NCBI GenBank assembly: GCA_902549495.1
Contig: CACCVU010000002.1
Location: 35,744 to 99,743 of the forward strand
DNA from: an uncultured Pelagibacteraceae bacterium
GTDB taxonomy: Bacteria; Pseudomonadota; Alphaproteobacteria; Pelagibacterales; Pelagibacteraceae
DNA: 64,000 nucleotides
Direction of reading: 5' to 3'
Shown here: positions 1 through 9,189 of the stretch, piece by piece
Position numbering within the stretch: position 1 is the stretch's first letter
Layout: the number at the start of each line of letters is the position of its first letter
Program-made: the position numbers and the translations under genes
The notes under the pieces: generated by a model
Databases searched by the model: none
The model's input: only the letters and a program-made list of their open reading frames with translations
Told to the model about the DNA's origin: nothing

Positions 1-2
1 CT

Positions 3-188
3 AAAATTTCAAATTTTTTACTTAAAAATGAAAAAGTTGCCGAGGGTATTGCAAAAATGCACCCAATGAAAAGAATAGGTGAGGGTGGAGACTCAGCTTC
101 TGTTGCAAAGTTTCTCTTAACAGATGAAAGTTCTTGGATAACTGGCCAAATATTAGGTGTTGACGGAGGAAGATCATCTGTCGCATGA
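3..188 (+). CDS. SDR-family oxidoreductase, C-terminal fragment (5' truncated by window)
   Basis: Frame 3 reads KISNFLLKNEKVAEGIAKMHPMKRIGEGGDSASVAKFLLTDESSWITGQILGVDGGRSSVA*, the typical SDR C-terminus. Confidence 0.85.
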   Translation, partial: KISNFLLKNEKVAEGIAKMHPMKRIGEGGDSASVAKFLLTDESSWITGQILGVDGGRSSVA

Positions 189-214
189 CAATCTTCAAAA
201 AAAACAACTAAATA

Positions 215-712
215 ATGTTTATGAAAAATTTATTAGTAATAGCTTTTACTCTTTTGTTAAGCTCAAGTTTAATGGCTGCGGGAAGTGATAGTAGTAGTGG
301 ATCATCTTCTGATAAAGAATCTTTATACGAGGATGCAGTAAAATTAGTTAAAAGAGCTGGAAAATTAGAAAAAAAAGATAAGACTGACAAAGCTAAAAAA
401 TTGTACTCACAAGCTTTTAATAAATTAGAAAAAGCATATAAATCAGACAAAAAAAATCCTGATATTCTTAACTACATGGGTTTCACAACAAGAAAAACTG
501 GAAACTTTGAAAAAGCCGAAAAGTTTTATTTAGAAGGGTTAAGTTTAAAACCAAATCACAATGGTATTAATGAATATTTAGGTGAACTTTATGTGCAAAC
601 TAATAGAATAGATAAAGCTAACGAGAGATTAGAAGTTCTAAAGAGTTGTAATTGTAAAGAATATGGTGAACTTGAGTTAATTATTAAAACTAAAGGCTCA
701 AAAGTTTACTAA
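215..712 (+). CDS. TPR-repeat protein with signal peptide
   Basis: Signal peptide MKNLLVIAFTLLLSSSLMAAG; TPR-like repeats NPDILNYMGFTTRKTGNFEKAEKFYLEGLSLKPNH. Confidence 0.75.
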   Translation: MFMKNLLVIAFTLLLSSSLMAAGSDSSSGSSSDKESLYEDAVKLVKRAGKLEKKDKTDKAKKLYSQAFNKLEKAYKSDKKNPDILNYMGFTTRKTGNFEKAEKFYLEGLSLKPNHNGINEYLGELYVQTNRIDKANERLEVLKSCNCKEYGELELIIKTKGSKVY

Positions 713-1086
713 GATAAATCTACTGCAAACTTTTTTAATTTTTCAATTGGTATAAGTTCTAAGGTCTTAATATTTGTCTTTTTCAAATAAACTGAGCAGG
801 CTGCATTCTCTTCGATAGCTCTAGCGTACCAAGTCGCACACACACACCAGCAGTCACCCTCTTTCAAACCTGGAAATCCAAATTCAGGATGAGGCGTAAT
901 TAAATCATTACCTACTTTCTTTGACCAAATTAAAAATTTATCTGTCACTTTTGCACAAACTGTGTGAACCCCTCTATCATTTTTATCTGTATTACAACAT
1001 CCATCCCTAAACCAGCCTGTCAATGGATCATTAGAGCAAGGTTCTAAAGGCTCACCGAAAACATTTTTTTGAATTTCATTACTCAT
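709..1086 (-). CDS. DUF2237 family protein
   Basis: NVFGEPLEPCSNDPLTGWFRDGCCNT...GVHTVCAKVTDKFL...GDCWCVCATWYARA is the DUF2237 pattern. Confidence 0.8.
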   Translation of the reverse strand: MSNEIQKNVFGEPLEPCSNDPLTGWFRDGCCNTDKNDRGVHTVCAKVTDKFLIWSKKVGNDLITPHPEFGFPGLKEGDCWCVCATWYARAIEENAACSVYLKKTNIKTLELIPIEKLKKFAVDLS

Positions 1087-1691
1087 CTAGAAAAAACATT
1101 AGCAATTTTTTCATCTATTTCTAGATTAAATGAAAAGGATCTTCTCTCTCCACTTGATTTAAATGGATATGCTGTATGCATTAAATAATGTGGAAAAAGA
1201 ATTACATCACCTTCTTTGGGTTGATGATTATAAATGCTATCACTTAAGAACATCTTGTTTCCATTTATAAAATCTATTGTGCCATCAATATTTGTTTTTT
1301 TATGGCCCTTTGGAACAAATTTTGGAATTTTTAAGTAACCCACACCAGATATATGTCCATCATGGTAATGTATTGGGTTATATTCATTATTAAATTGTCT
1401 CACTATCCAAAAATTTTTAATTGAAATTTTCTTTACATTTTTTCCAATAGTTTTAAAGACATATTTTTTTACTTCATTAGAAATTACTTTTTCCAAATTT
1501 TTTTTTACAAAAGATTTCGGTAATTGAAATTCTTGTTTTACCTGCCCGACTAATTTTTTTGAATAATCCAGTTTTTTTAATAAACTCTTTTTATTTAAAA
1601 TTTGGTCAACCTCATTATTAATTTTTTTTATTAATTTATTTGAAAATTTTAATTTAGCTATTTTTGGACCAAAAGGGCTTATTACTTTCAT
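1083..1691 (-). CDS. Putative 2OG-Fe(II) oxygenase family protein
   Basis: YNPIHYHDGHISGVGYLKIP...GDVILFPHYLMHTAYPFKSSGERRSFSFN, with HxD and distal H/R motif. Confidence 0.7.
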   Translation of the reverse strand: MKVISPFGPKIAKLKFSNKLIKKINNEVDQILNKKSLLKKLDYSKKLVGQVKQEFQLPKSFVKKNLEKVISNEVKKYVFKTIGKNVKKISIKNFWIVRQFNNEYNPIHYHDGHISGVGYLKIPKFVPKGHKKTNIDGTIDFINGNKMFLSDSIYNHQPKEGDVILFPHYLMHTAYPFKSSGERRSFSFNLEIDEKIANVFSR

Positions 1692-1693
1692 AA

Positions 1694-2161
1694 TTATAGC
1701 TTAGTTGGATTAGGTTGACCTTTATAAACTTTTTCAGGATCAAATTTTTTCTCTTTTTCTTTGAATTCTAATTTAATTTCTTCAGAATTTTCAATTTTTC
1801 CTAAAGGTATTGATCTGTAAAAGCATGACTTATATCCTACATGGCAACTTGCTCCGTTTCCAATATCTACTGACATCCACAATGCATCCTGATCATCATC
1901 TATTCTTAAATCAATAACTTTTTGCACAAAACCGCTTGTTTTTCCTTTGTGCCAAATATCTTTTCTAGATCTACTCCAATAATGAGCTTCTTTAGTTTCA
2001 ATTGTTTTTTTTAGAGATTCCTCATTCATGTAACCGTGCATTAATAATTCACCTGAGCCACTGTCAGAGGTGGTTACTGGAATAAGTCCATCTTTATCAA
2101 ATTTAGGAGATAGAAATTTTCCTTCTTCTACCTCAAAAACGCTTTCTCTCTTTTTGAACAT
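1694..2161 (-). CDS. hisI: Phosphoribosyl-AMP cyclohydrolase
   Basis: GELLMHGYMNEESLKKTIETKEAHYWSRSRKDIWHKGKTSGFVQKV and GNGASCHVGYKSCFYR motifs; internal start MFKKRES preferred over the longer ORF. Confidence 0.92.
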   Translation of the reverse strand: MFKKRESVFEVEEGKFLSPKFDKDGLIPVTTSDSGSGELLMHGYMNEESLKKTIETKEAHYWSRSRKDIWHKGKTSGFVQKVIDLRIDDDQDALWMSVDIGNGASCHVGYKSCFYRSIPLGKIENSEEIKLEFKEKEKKFDPEKVYKGQPNPTKL

Positions 2162-2235
2162 GAGGGTAAAATAATGAAAAAAAGACAAAATAGCAATTTG
2201 CATTAATCAAATATGTCCTATAAAACCTTTAAACA

Positions 2236-2844
2236 ATGAAGTTAGTTAAAGACGCAGATAAAACATCCTCAAAAAAGCCTGAAGTTTCCGATAAACAGGC
2301 CGAAGAGGCGTTTAAAACTATTCTTAAATGGATAGGAGAAGATCCAAACAGAGAAGGTCTTGTTGAGACACCAAAAAGAGTAATTAAAGCATTTAAGGAA
2401 TATTTTAAAGGTTATCATCAAGATGCTGAAGCTGATTTATCCAAAACGTTTGGAGACGTGGAGGGATATGACGATATGGTAGTGGAAAAAAACATCACAC
2501 TTGAAAGTCATTGTGAGCACCACATGGCGCCTATAATTGGAGTAGCGCATGTAGCTTATATTCCTAACAAAAAGGTTGTGGGTTTAAGTAAATTAGCGAG
2601 AACGGTAGAAATATTTTCCAAAAGACTTCAAACTCAAGAAAGACTTACAATGCAGATCGCTAAAACTTTAATGAATTCATTAGACGCGAAAGGAGTAGCA
2701 GTTACCATTGACGCTGCTCATCAATGTATGACCATGAGAGGCGTCAAAAAGGAGAGAGCTACAACAGTTACTAACTATTTTTTAGGTTCTTTCAGAGAAG
2801 ACTTAAGTATTCAAAATAGATATTTAAGATATATTAAAAAATAA
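2236..2844 (+). CDS. folE: GTP cyclohydrolase I
   Basis: ESHCEHHMAPIIGVAHVAYIPNKKVVGLSKLARTVEIFSKRLQTQERLT. Confidence 0.96.
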   Translation: MKLVKDADKTSSKKPEVSDKQAEEAFKTILKWIGEDPNREGLVETPKRVIKAFKEYFKGYHQDAEADLSKTFGDVEGYDDMVVEKNITLESHCEHHMAPIIGVAHVAYIPNKKVVGLSKLARTVEIFSKRLQTQERLTMQIAKTLMNSLDAKGVAVTIDAAHQCMTMRGVKKERATTVTNYFLGSFREDLSIQNRYLRYIKK

Positions 2845-3846
2845 ATGTCTCAAAAATTTAAAGCTGTAGTAATAGATAATCAAAACGAAAAATTTACAAG
2901 AGAAATTAAAGAAATCGACACAAGTCATCTTAAAGATGGAAATGTTTTAGTCAAAATAGATTATTCAAGTCTTAATTATAAAGATGCATTAATTTTAAAT
3001 AATGGAGGTAAAATTGTTAGAAAATTTCCCTTCGTTCCAGGTATAGATTTTTCAGGTACTGTAGTTGAAAGTGAAGATAATAAATTTAAAAAAGACGATA
3101 AAGTAATTTTAACTGGCTTTAGGGTAGGTGAGGCTTTCTTTGGTGGTTTTGCTCAGTACGCTAAAGTTGACGCTAACTTTTTAATCAAAATACCTAAAGA
3201 CTTGGATACTCATAAGTCTATGATGCTCGGCACGGCAGGTTTTACAGCTCTTTTGTGCTCTTTTGCAGTCAAAGCTAAAGAAGAATTGTTGTTAGGTGAA
3301 AAAGTAAAAGATGTTTTGGTTACTGGCGCTACAGGGGGTGTTGGAAGTATTGCCGTAATGATCTTATCTAAAATGGGATATGATGTTCACGCTGTAACTG
3401 GAAAAAAAGATAAAAATGATTATCTAAAAGGTCTAGGTGCGAAAAATATTATAGACAGAAAAGAATTTGAGGGAGAAAGTAAACTTCTAGAAAAAGGAGT
3501 TTGGGACGGAGTTGTTGACACTGTAGGAGGTGCTGCCTTAACAAAAATATTTGCACAAACAAAACCCGGCGGAATAGTTGCTGCGTGTGGAAATGCAGGG
3601 GGAATAAAAATCAACACAAATGTGATGCCTTTTATTATAAGAGGAGTAAAACTATGGGGCATCGATTCGTCTGGTTCCTCAATAAAAAGAAGAGAGTTTG
3701 TCTGGGGCGAAGCAGCGAAATTGATTGATTTTTCAAAAGTTCAATCGTTTACTAAAGAGCTCTCGTTTTCTGAACTTTTAGATACTTATCCTATGCTTTT
3801 AAAAGGTGAGTTTTCTGGAAGAGCTATAGTAAATCCAAATAAATAA
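2845..3846 (+). CDS. acuI: Acrylyl-CoA reductase / YhdH-type quinone oxidoreductase (MDR superfamily)
   Basis: DYSSLNYKDALILNNGGKIVRKFPFVPGIDFSGTV and VTGATGGVGSIAVMILSKMGYDVHAVTGK. Confidence 0.8.
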   Translation: MSQKFKAVVIDNQNEKFTREIKEIDTSHLKDGNVLVKIDYSSLNYKDALILNNGGKIVRKFPFVPGIDFSGTVVESEDNKFKKDDKVILTGFRVGEAFFGGFAQYAKVDANFLIKIPKDLDTHKSMMLGTAGFTALLCSFAVKAKEELLLGEKVKDVLVTGATGGVGSIAVMILSKMGYDVHAVTGKKDKNDYLKGLGAKNIIDRKEFEGESKLLEKGVWDGVVDTVGGAALTKIFAQTKPGGIVAACGNAGGIKINTNVMPFIIRGVKLWGIDSSGSSIKRREFVWGEAAKLIDFSKVQSFTKELSFSELLDTYPMLLKGEFSGRAIVNPNK

Positions 3847-3864
3847 ACTATAATCATTTAAATA

Positions 3865-4755
3865 ATGGATTGGGATAAATTAAAAATTTTTCATACTGTT
3901 GCTGAGGCATCGAGTTTCACTAAAGCATCTACAATCTTAAACTTAAGCCAATCAGCAATTAGCCGCCAAATTCAAGGCTTAGAGACCGATTTAAAGGTCC
4001 AATTATTCGAGCGTCATGCTAGAGGTTTAGTGCTTACTGAAAATGGTGAGTATCTTTTTAAATCAGCCCACGAGGTTATCTCCAAATTGAAAGATGTTGA
4101 GTCAAACTTAAGCGGTCACAAAGATAAACTAAACGGAAAACTTATTGTAACTACCGTTGTAAGTTTTGGAACTACTTGGCTTACACCTAGAATAAAAGAA
4201 TTCATGGATCTTCATCCAGGTATAGAAATTGAATTAATTTTCGACGATAGAGAGCTAGATTTAGCAACTCGTGAAGCAGATGTAGCCATCAGAATGAGAC
4301 GACCAAAACAATTAAATTTAATACAGAAAAAATTCGTAGACTTCAATTATCACATATATGGTTCAAACGAATATTTAGAAAAAAACGGTTATCCAAAAAC
4401 GCTTAAAGATTTAGATAAACACAAATTTATTACTTATGGTAAAGGAGCTCCTTCTCCTGTTTATAATCCTGATTGGGTATTGAAGGTTGGTTCAAAAGAT
4501 GGAAAGAAAAGAAGATCTTTGATGAAAGTAAATAGCGTTTACGGCTTGTTATTAGCTGTTCAAAGCGGCGTTGGTTTGGCTGCGCTTCCAGATTACATAG
4601 CTCATAACATTAGTGGTATCTCCAAAGTTTTACCAAACGAACCTGGCAAGCCGACCGAAACACATTTTGTTTATCCATCTTCTCTAAAAAATAATGCAAG
4701 ACTTATGGCTTTTAGAAACTTTCTTTTTAGCAAGGTAAACGAGTGGAAATTTTAA
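3865..4755 (+). CDS. LysR-family transcriptional regulator
   Basis: N-terminal HTH MDWDKLKIFHTVAEASSFTKASTILNLSQSAISRQIQGLETDL. Confidence 0.93.
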   Translation: MDWDKLKIFHTVAEASSFTKASTILNLSQSAISRQIQGLETDLKVQLFERHARGLVLTENGEYLFKSAHEVISKLKDVESNLSGHKDKLNGKLIVTTVVSFGTTWLTPRIKEFMDLHPGIEIELIFDDRELDLATREADVAIRMRRPKQLNLIQKKFVDFNYHIYGSNEYLEKNGYPKTLKDLDKHKFITYGKGAPSPVYNPDWVLKVGSKDGKKRRSLMKVNSVYGLLLAVQSGVGLAALPDYIAHNISGISKVLPNEPGKPTETHFVYPSSLKNNARLMAFRNFLFSKVNEWKF

Positions 4756-5861
4756 TATCTTTTATCATACCGTTTATAATTCTACTTACAGTTGTAGTAT
4801 TTATTCATGAATATGGCCATTATTACTATGCTAAGAAGTATGGAGTAGGTGTCACAGATTTTTCTATAGGATTTGGTAAAGAAATATTTGGCTTTAATGA
4901 CAAATCTGGAACAAGGTGGAAATTCTGCGCTATTCCTCTTGGCGGATATGTAAAATTTTTTGGCGACAGAAATGTTTTTAGTCAAGCAGAGCAAGAAGAA
5001 TTGTTAAAAAATTACAGTAAAGAAGATCAAGAGAAATTATTTGTGGTCAAACCTTTATATCAAAGATCAATAATAGTAGCGGCTGGACCTTTTGCAAATT
5101 TTTTATTAGCAATATTTATTTTTGCATTCATCTACATGTTCGCTGGAAAAGATTTTACTCCTGCTCAAATACAAGAGGTTCAAGTGGAAAGTCCTGCTGA
5201 AGAGGCAGGCATTAAACCAGGTGATATTATCCAATCTATAAATGGCAAAGATGTAAATAGCATTATGGAAGTTTCAGCTTTCATTAATTCCTCTTCATCA
5301 GAGATAATTGATATCGGTATATTAAGAAATGACAGTGAAATTACATTTTCTGTAAAACCTGAGGTAATTAAAGGGGAGGACTCTTTAGGCAATAAAGCAA
5401 ATAAAAAGATTATCGGTATAAAGATAGCGCCTTTAAATGATGAAATTAATAGAGAAAGATTAGGCCCAGCAACCGCTTTATTTTATGCTTTTAAAGAGAC
5501 TTGGTTTGTAATTGATGCTTCATGGAATTTTACTATTTCAATGTTTAAAGGCACAGGAGACACCACTCAACTTGGTGGCCCTATAAAAATAGCTAAAATA
5601 ACTGGTCAGGTCGCAAAAATGGGTTTTATAGCCTTTCTAAGCATTATGGCTTACATATCGATTAGCTTAGGATTTATTAATTTGTTACCTATTCCTATGT
5701 TAGATGGAGGACACTTAATGTTTTATGCTTTTGAAAAGGTTTTAGGTAGACCTCTAACTCAAAAGACCCAAGAAGGATTTTTTCGAATCGGTCTTTTTTT
5801 GCTACTTTCTTTAATGTTTTTTACAACATTTAATGATTTAAAAGATTTAGGCTTATTTTAA
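4743..5861 (+). CDS. rseP: Site-2 protease RseP (M50, PDZ)
   Basis: VVVFIHEYGHYYYAKKYGVGVTDFSIGFG (HExxH), PDZ region EAGIKPGDIIQSINGKDV, C-terminal LPIPMLDGGHL. Confidence 0.94.
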   Translation: MEILISFIIPFIILLTVVVFIHEYGHYYYAKKYGVGVTDFSIGFGKEIFGFNDKSGTRWKFCAIPLGGYVKFFGDRNVFSQAEQEELLKNYSKEDQEKLFVVKPLYQRSIIVAAGPFANFLLAIFIFAFIYMFAGKDFTPAQIQEVQVESPAEEAGIKPGDIIQSINGKDVNSIMEVSAFINSSSSEIIDIGILRNDSEITFSVKPEVIKGEDSLGNKANKKIIGIKIAPLNDEINRERLGPATALFYAFKETWFVIDASWNFTISMFKGTGDTTQLGGPIKIAKITGQVAKMGFIAFLSIMAYISISLGFINLLPIPMLDGGHLMFYAFEKVLGRPLTQKTQEGFFRIGLFLLLSLMFFTTFNDLKDLGLF

Positions 5862-5908
5862 GCCATTTTTTTAATCAAAAAAGTCAATAAAATCAACGAT
5901 TTTTGACC

Positions 5909-5924
5909 ACACAATATATTGTGT
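5909..5924. promoter_or_regulatory. Perfect 16-bp palindrome ACACAATATATTGTGT upstream of the HU gene (NrdR-box-like)
   Basis: Read directly; nested within a 13-bp inverted repeat CAATAAAATCAAC (5885-5897) / GTTGATTTTATTG (5953-5965). Confidence 0.5.
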
Positions 5925-6003
5925 TGATATTTACGTGAAACACCAAAAAAATGTTGATTTTATTGGATTTTTATTGAAATTAGGAAATAACTAAGGGGCA
6001 TAA

Positions 6004-6279
6004 ATGAATAAAAAACAACTAGTAGCAAAAATATCGTCCACACTGGGTCAAAGCAAAGCTGATGCAGAGAGAACTTTTGATTCAATAACGACTATTATTT
6101 TAGATGCTTTAAAGAATGACGATACTGTAAAAATAGCTGGATTTGGTACTTATAAAGTAGCAAAAAGAAAAGCTAGGGTAGGTAGAAACCCACGTACAGG
6201 AGAGTCTATTCAAATTGCAGCATCCCAAAAAGTTAAGTTTTTACCAGCCAAAAGCTTAAAAGAAATGTTTAATAGATAA
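6004..6279 (+). CDS. hupB: HU family DNA-binding protein
   Basis: MNKKQLVAKISSTLGQSKADAERTFD...GFGTYKVAKRKARVGRNPRTGE. Confidence 0.95.
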   Translation: MNKKQLVAKISSTLGQSKADAERTFDSITTIILDALKNDDTVKIAGFGTYKVAKRKARVGRNPRTGESIQIAASQKVKFLPAKSLKEMFNR

Positions 6280-6288
6280 ACGTTTTAT

Positions 6289-6323
6289 TTAGCCCTTATT
6301 TGATAATCTCAAATAAGGGCTAA
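6289..6323 (+). terminator. Rho-independent-type terminator after HU
   Basis: Inverted repeat TTAGCCCTTATTTGA / TCAAATAAGGGCTAA. Confidence 0.8.
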
Positions 6324-6418
6324 ACTACTTGCAAAAACTGCATAGCTCAAATTAAGACAATTCAATTCTTTTTCAATAGTTAAAACACTATAACGCACGC
6401 TTAACAAGGGAGTTAGTT

Positions 6419-7711
6419 ATGAAAAAATACTTAGGATACTTTCTAGCAGGTACAGCCATTTACTTTGGCTTCGCGGGTCTTGGATATGCTGAGACTACAG
6501 TGTCTGCAGAAGTACAATACATTTTTAATACCCTATTATTTTTAATGTCAGGTTTCTTGGTCATGTGGATGGCCGCAGGTTTCGCAATGTTAGAGTCAGG
6601 ATTAGTAACATCAAAATCTGTATCAGCAATCTGCGCAAAAAATATAGGTTTATATTCAATCGCCGGAGTAATGTTCTGGTTGGTTGGTTACAATTTAGCT
6701 TACGGTATCCCAGAGGGCGGATATATTGGTTCATTTACACCATGGAGTGACAATTCATCATTAGAGACAGGATATTCTGATGGATCTGATTGGTTTTTCC
6801 AAATGGTGTTCTGTGCAACTACAATGTCAATCGTATCTGGTACATTAGCTGAAAGAATTAAGATCTGGCCATTTTTCTTATTTGCCGCAATTTTAACTGG
6901 AATTATCTATCCAATTTCAATGGGTTGGCAGTGGGGTGGCGGATGGTTATCGGTAGCTGGATTCTCAGACTTTGCTGGTTCAACATTAGTACATGCTGCT
7001 GGAGGAGCTGCGGCTCTTGCAGGTGCAATCGTATTAGGTGCTAGAAGTGGCAGATTCTCTGGAAAAGGCGAGGCTAAGCCGATGGCACCATTTGCTGCAT
7101 CATCAATTCCGTTAGCAACATTAGGAGTATTTATACTTTGGTTAGGTTGGTTCGGATTTAATGGTGGATCTCAGTTAGCTTCTGGAACGCTAGAAGACGT
7201 TTCAGCAGTAGCAACAATTTATATCAATACGAACTTAGCTGCAGGTGGTGGTGTATTAGCTGCTGCAACAGTATCAAGAGTGATTGGTGGAAAAACTGAC
7301 GTTGTAATGATGCTAAACGGCGCAATTGCTGGATTAGTAGGTATTACCGCAGAACCATTAACACCAAGTCCTCTAGCTGCAATCTTTATTGGAGCAATAG
7401 CTGGAGTATTAATGTACTTCTCAACAAAACTATTGTTCAAAATGAAAATTGATGACGTAGTTGGAGCCATCCCAGCACACTTAGTAGCTGGAGTATGGGG
7501 TACATTAGCAGTGCCATTAACAAATGGAGATGTTACTTTCGGAGCACAATTCTTAGGAACTATCTCAGTTGTGGTATTCGTATTCATAGTCTCATTTATT
7601 GTTTTCCAAATTATAAAAAGTACAATTGGATTAAGAATAAGCAAGGAAGCTGAAAGACTAGGAACTGACAAAGCAGAAGTCGGTGTAATAGCTTACGGTA
7701 TTAGAGACTAA
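6419..7711 (+). CDS. amtB: Ammonium transporter (Amt family), copy 1
   Basis: Signal-like N-terminus; FAMLESGLV, GGWLSVAGFSDFAGSTLVHAAGGAAALAGAIVLGAR, DDVVGAIPAHLVAGVWGTLAV. Confidence 0.96.
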   Translation: MKKYLGYFLAGTAIYFGFAGLGYAETTVSAEVQYIFNTLLFLMSGFLVMWMAAGFAMLESGLVTSKSVSAICAKNIGLYSIAGVMFWLVGYNLAYGIPEGGYIGSFTPWSDNSSLETGYSDGSDWFFQMVFCATTMSIVSGTLAERIKIWPFFLFAAILTGIIYPISMGWQWGGGWLSVAGFSDFAGSTLVHAAGGAAALAGAIVLGARSGRFSGKGEAKPMAPFAASSIPLATLGVFILWLGWFGFNGGSQLASGTLEDVSAVATIYINTNLAAGGGVLAAATVSRVIGGKTDVVMMLNGAIAGLVGITAEPLTPSPLAAIFIGAIAGVLMYFSTKLLFKMKIDDVVGAIPAHLVAGVWGTLAVPLTNGDVTFGAQFLGTISVVVFVFIVSFIVFQIIKSTIGLRISKEAERLGTDKAEVGVIAYGIRD

Positions 7712-7746
7712 TTAAAATTCCCTCCCTCGTTAGTTGGGAAAAATTA

Positions 7747-7780
7747 TAAGGCCTGGTTCGGTTCCCCCGTCCAGGCCTTA
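7747..7780 (+). terminator. Terminator hairpin between the two amt genes
   Basis: AAGGCCTGG...CCAGGCCTTATTTATTTT. Confidence 0.8.
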
Positions 7781-7865
7781 TTTATTTTACAAAGCTCGTA
7801 TGCATTAAATTCATGCTTCAAATCTCTGTAATTTGATATCAAGTCTTCAAAAAAAAGGGGGAAAC

Positions 7866-9155
7866 ATGAAAAAATTAACTTTCATTTTATTAGGTTGTAT
7901 TTCTGCTTTACTAATTAGCTCTCAAAGCTTTGCAGAAACTACAATGTCTCAAGAAGGACAATATATTTTTAACTCGTTAGGGTTTTATATAGGTGGAGTG
8001 CTAGTAGCTTTCATGGCAGCAGGTTTCTGCATGCTTGAGAGTGGATTAGTTACAACAAAAAGTGTGTCGACAATTGCCGCGAAAAATATAGGTAAATTCG
8101 CTATATGTTCACTGATATTTTTCTTAGTAGGCTATAATTTGGCTTATGGCGTGCCGGAGGGAGGCTACGTGGGCTCATTTACGATTTGGACAGACTCATC
8201 TGACGCTGAAACAGGTTATTCAGGTTATTCAGACTGGTTCTTTCAAACTATGTTCGTGTGCGCGACAGCTTCCATAGTGTCTGGAGCAGTTGCAGAAAGA
8301 ATTAAGATCTGGCCATTCTTTATTTTTGCAGCAATTATGGCAGGCGTGATTTACCCAATTTCTATGGGTTGGCAGTGGGGTGGCGGCTGGTTAGCTAGCG
8401 GCGGATTCTCTGATTTTGCTGGATCAACTTTAGTTCATGGATGCGGAGGTGCCGCGGCATTAGCTGGAGTAATTGTTTTAGGAGCTCGTGAGGGAAGATT
8501 TGGCAGAAGAGGTGAAAAGAGATCAATGCAACCTTTTGCGGCTTCAAGTATTCCATTAGTAACACTCGGAACTTTTTTGCTTTGGTTTGGATGGTTTGGT
8601 TTTAATGGCTTTAGTCAATTAGCTATGGGTACTTTTGACGATGTTAATGCAATATCAAAAATTGCAGTAAATACTCATTTAGCAGGTGCAGCAGGGACTT
8701 TTACTGGTGCTGCGATTACAAGATTGATTGGTGGAAAAACTGATATTGTAATGATGCTTAATGGTGCGTTAGCCGGATTAGTTGCTATAACAGCAGAACC
8801 TTTAACACCTGGTCCAATTACAGCTATGTTCATTGGTTCCATAGGAGCAATTATAATGTATTTCGGTACAAAAATGTTAGAGAGCTATGGTTTGGATGAT
8901 GTAGTTGGTGCCATTCCTGTACACATGTTTGCAGGAATATTTGGAACATTAGTTGTGCCTTTAACGAATCCAGATACATCTTTTGGAACTCAATTCATTG
9001 GTACTGCATCTGTATGTATATTCAGTTTTGTTCTTTCATGGATTACCTTCAGTGTTCTTAAATCAACTATAGGATTAAGAATTAGTAAAGCTGCTGAAAA
9101 ATTAGGAACCGACAAAGCCGAAGTTGGTGTTTCAGCTTATTCTATTAGAGACTAA
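7866..9155 (+). CDS. amtB: Ammonium transporter (Amt family), copy 2
   Basis: Close paralogue of the preceding ORF; start MKKLTFILLG chosen after GGGGGAAAC. Confidence 0.95.
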   Translation: MKKLTFILLGCISALLISSQSFAETTMSQEGQYIFNSLGFYIGGVLVAFMAAGFCMLESGLVTTKSVSTIAAKNIGKFAICSLIFFLVGYNLAYGVPEGGYVGSFTIWTDSSDAETGYSGYSDWFFQTMFVCATASIVSGAVAERIKIWPFFIFAAIMAGVIYPISMGWQWGGGWLASGGFSDFAGSTLVHGCGGAAALAGVIVLGAREGRFGRRGEKRSMQPFAASSIPLVTLGTFLLWFGWFGFNGFSQLAMGTFDDVNAISKIAVNTHLAGAAGTFTGAAITRLIGGKTDIVMMLNGALAGLVAITAEPLTPGPITAMFIGSIGAIIMYFGTKMLESYGLDDVVGAIPVHMFAGIFGTLVVPLTNPDTSFGTQFIGTASVCIFSFVLSWITFSVLKSTIGLRISKAAEKLGTDKAEVGVSAYSIRD

Positions 9156-9164
9156 AAATTTAAT

Positions 9165-9189
9165 AAAGGCCCGAGAAATCGGGCCTTTT
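9165..9189. terminator. Bidirectional terminator hairpin
   Basis: AAAGGCCCGAGAAATCGGGCCTTTT between convergent genes. Confidence 0.85.

Noticed and set aside
7219-7671. 150-aa minus-strand ORF antisense to amtB copy 1
   Set aside because: Lies wholly inside a clear Amt gene; Thr/Pro/Ala-rich translation is a typical shadow ORF
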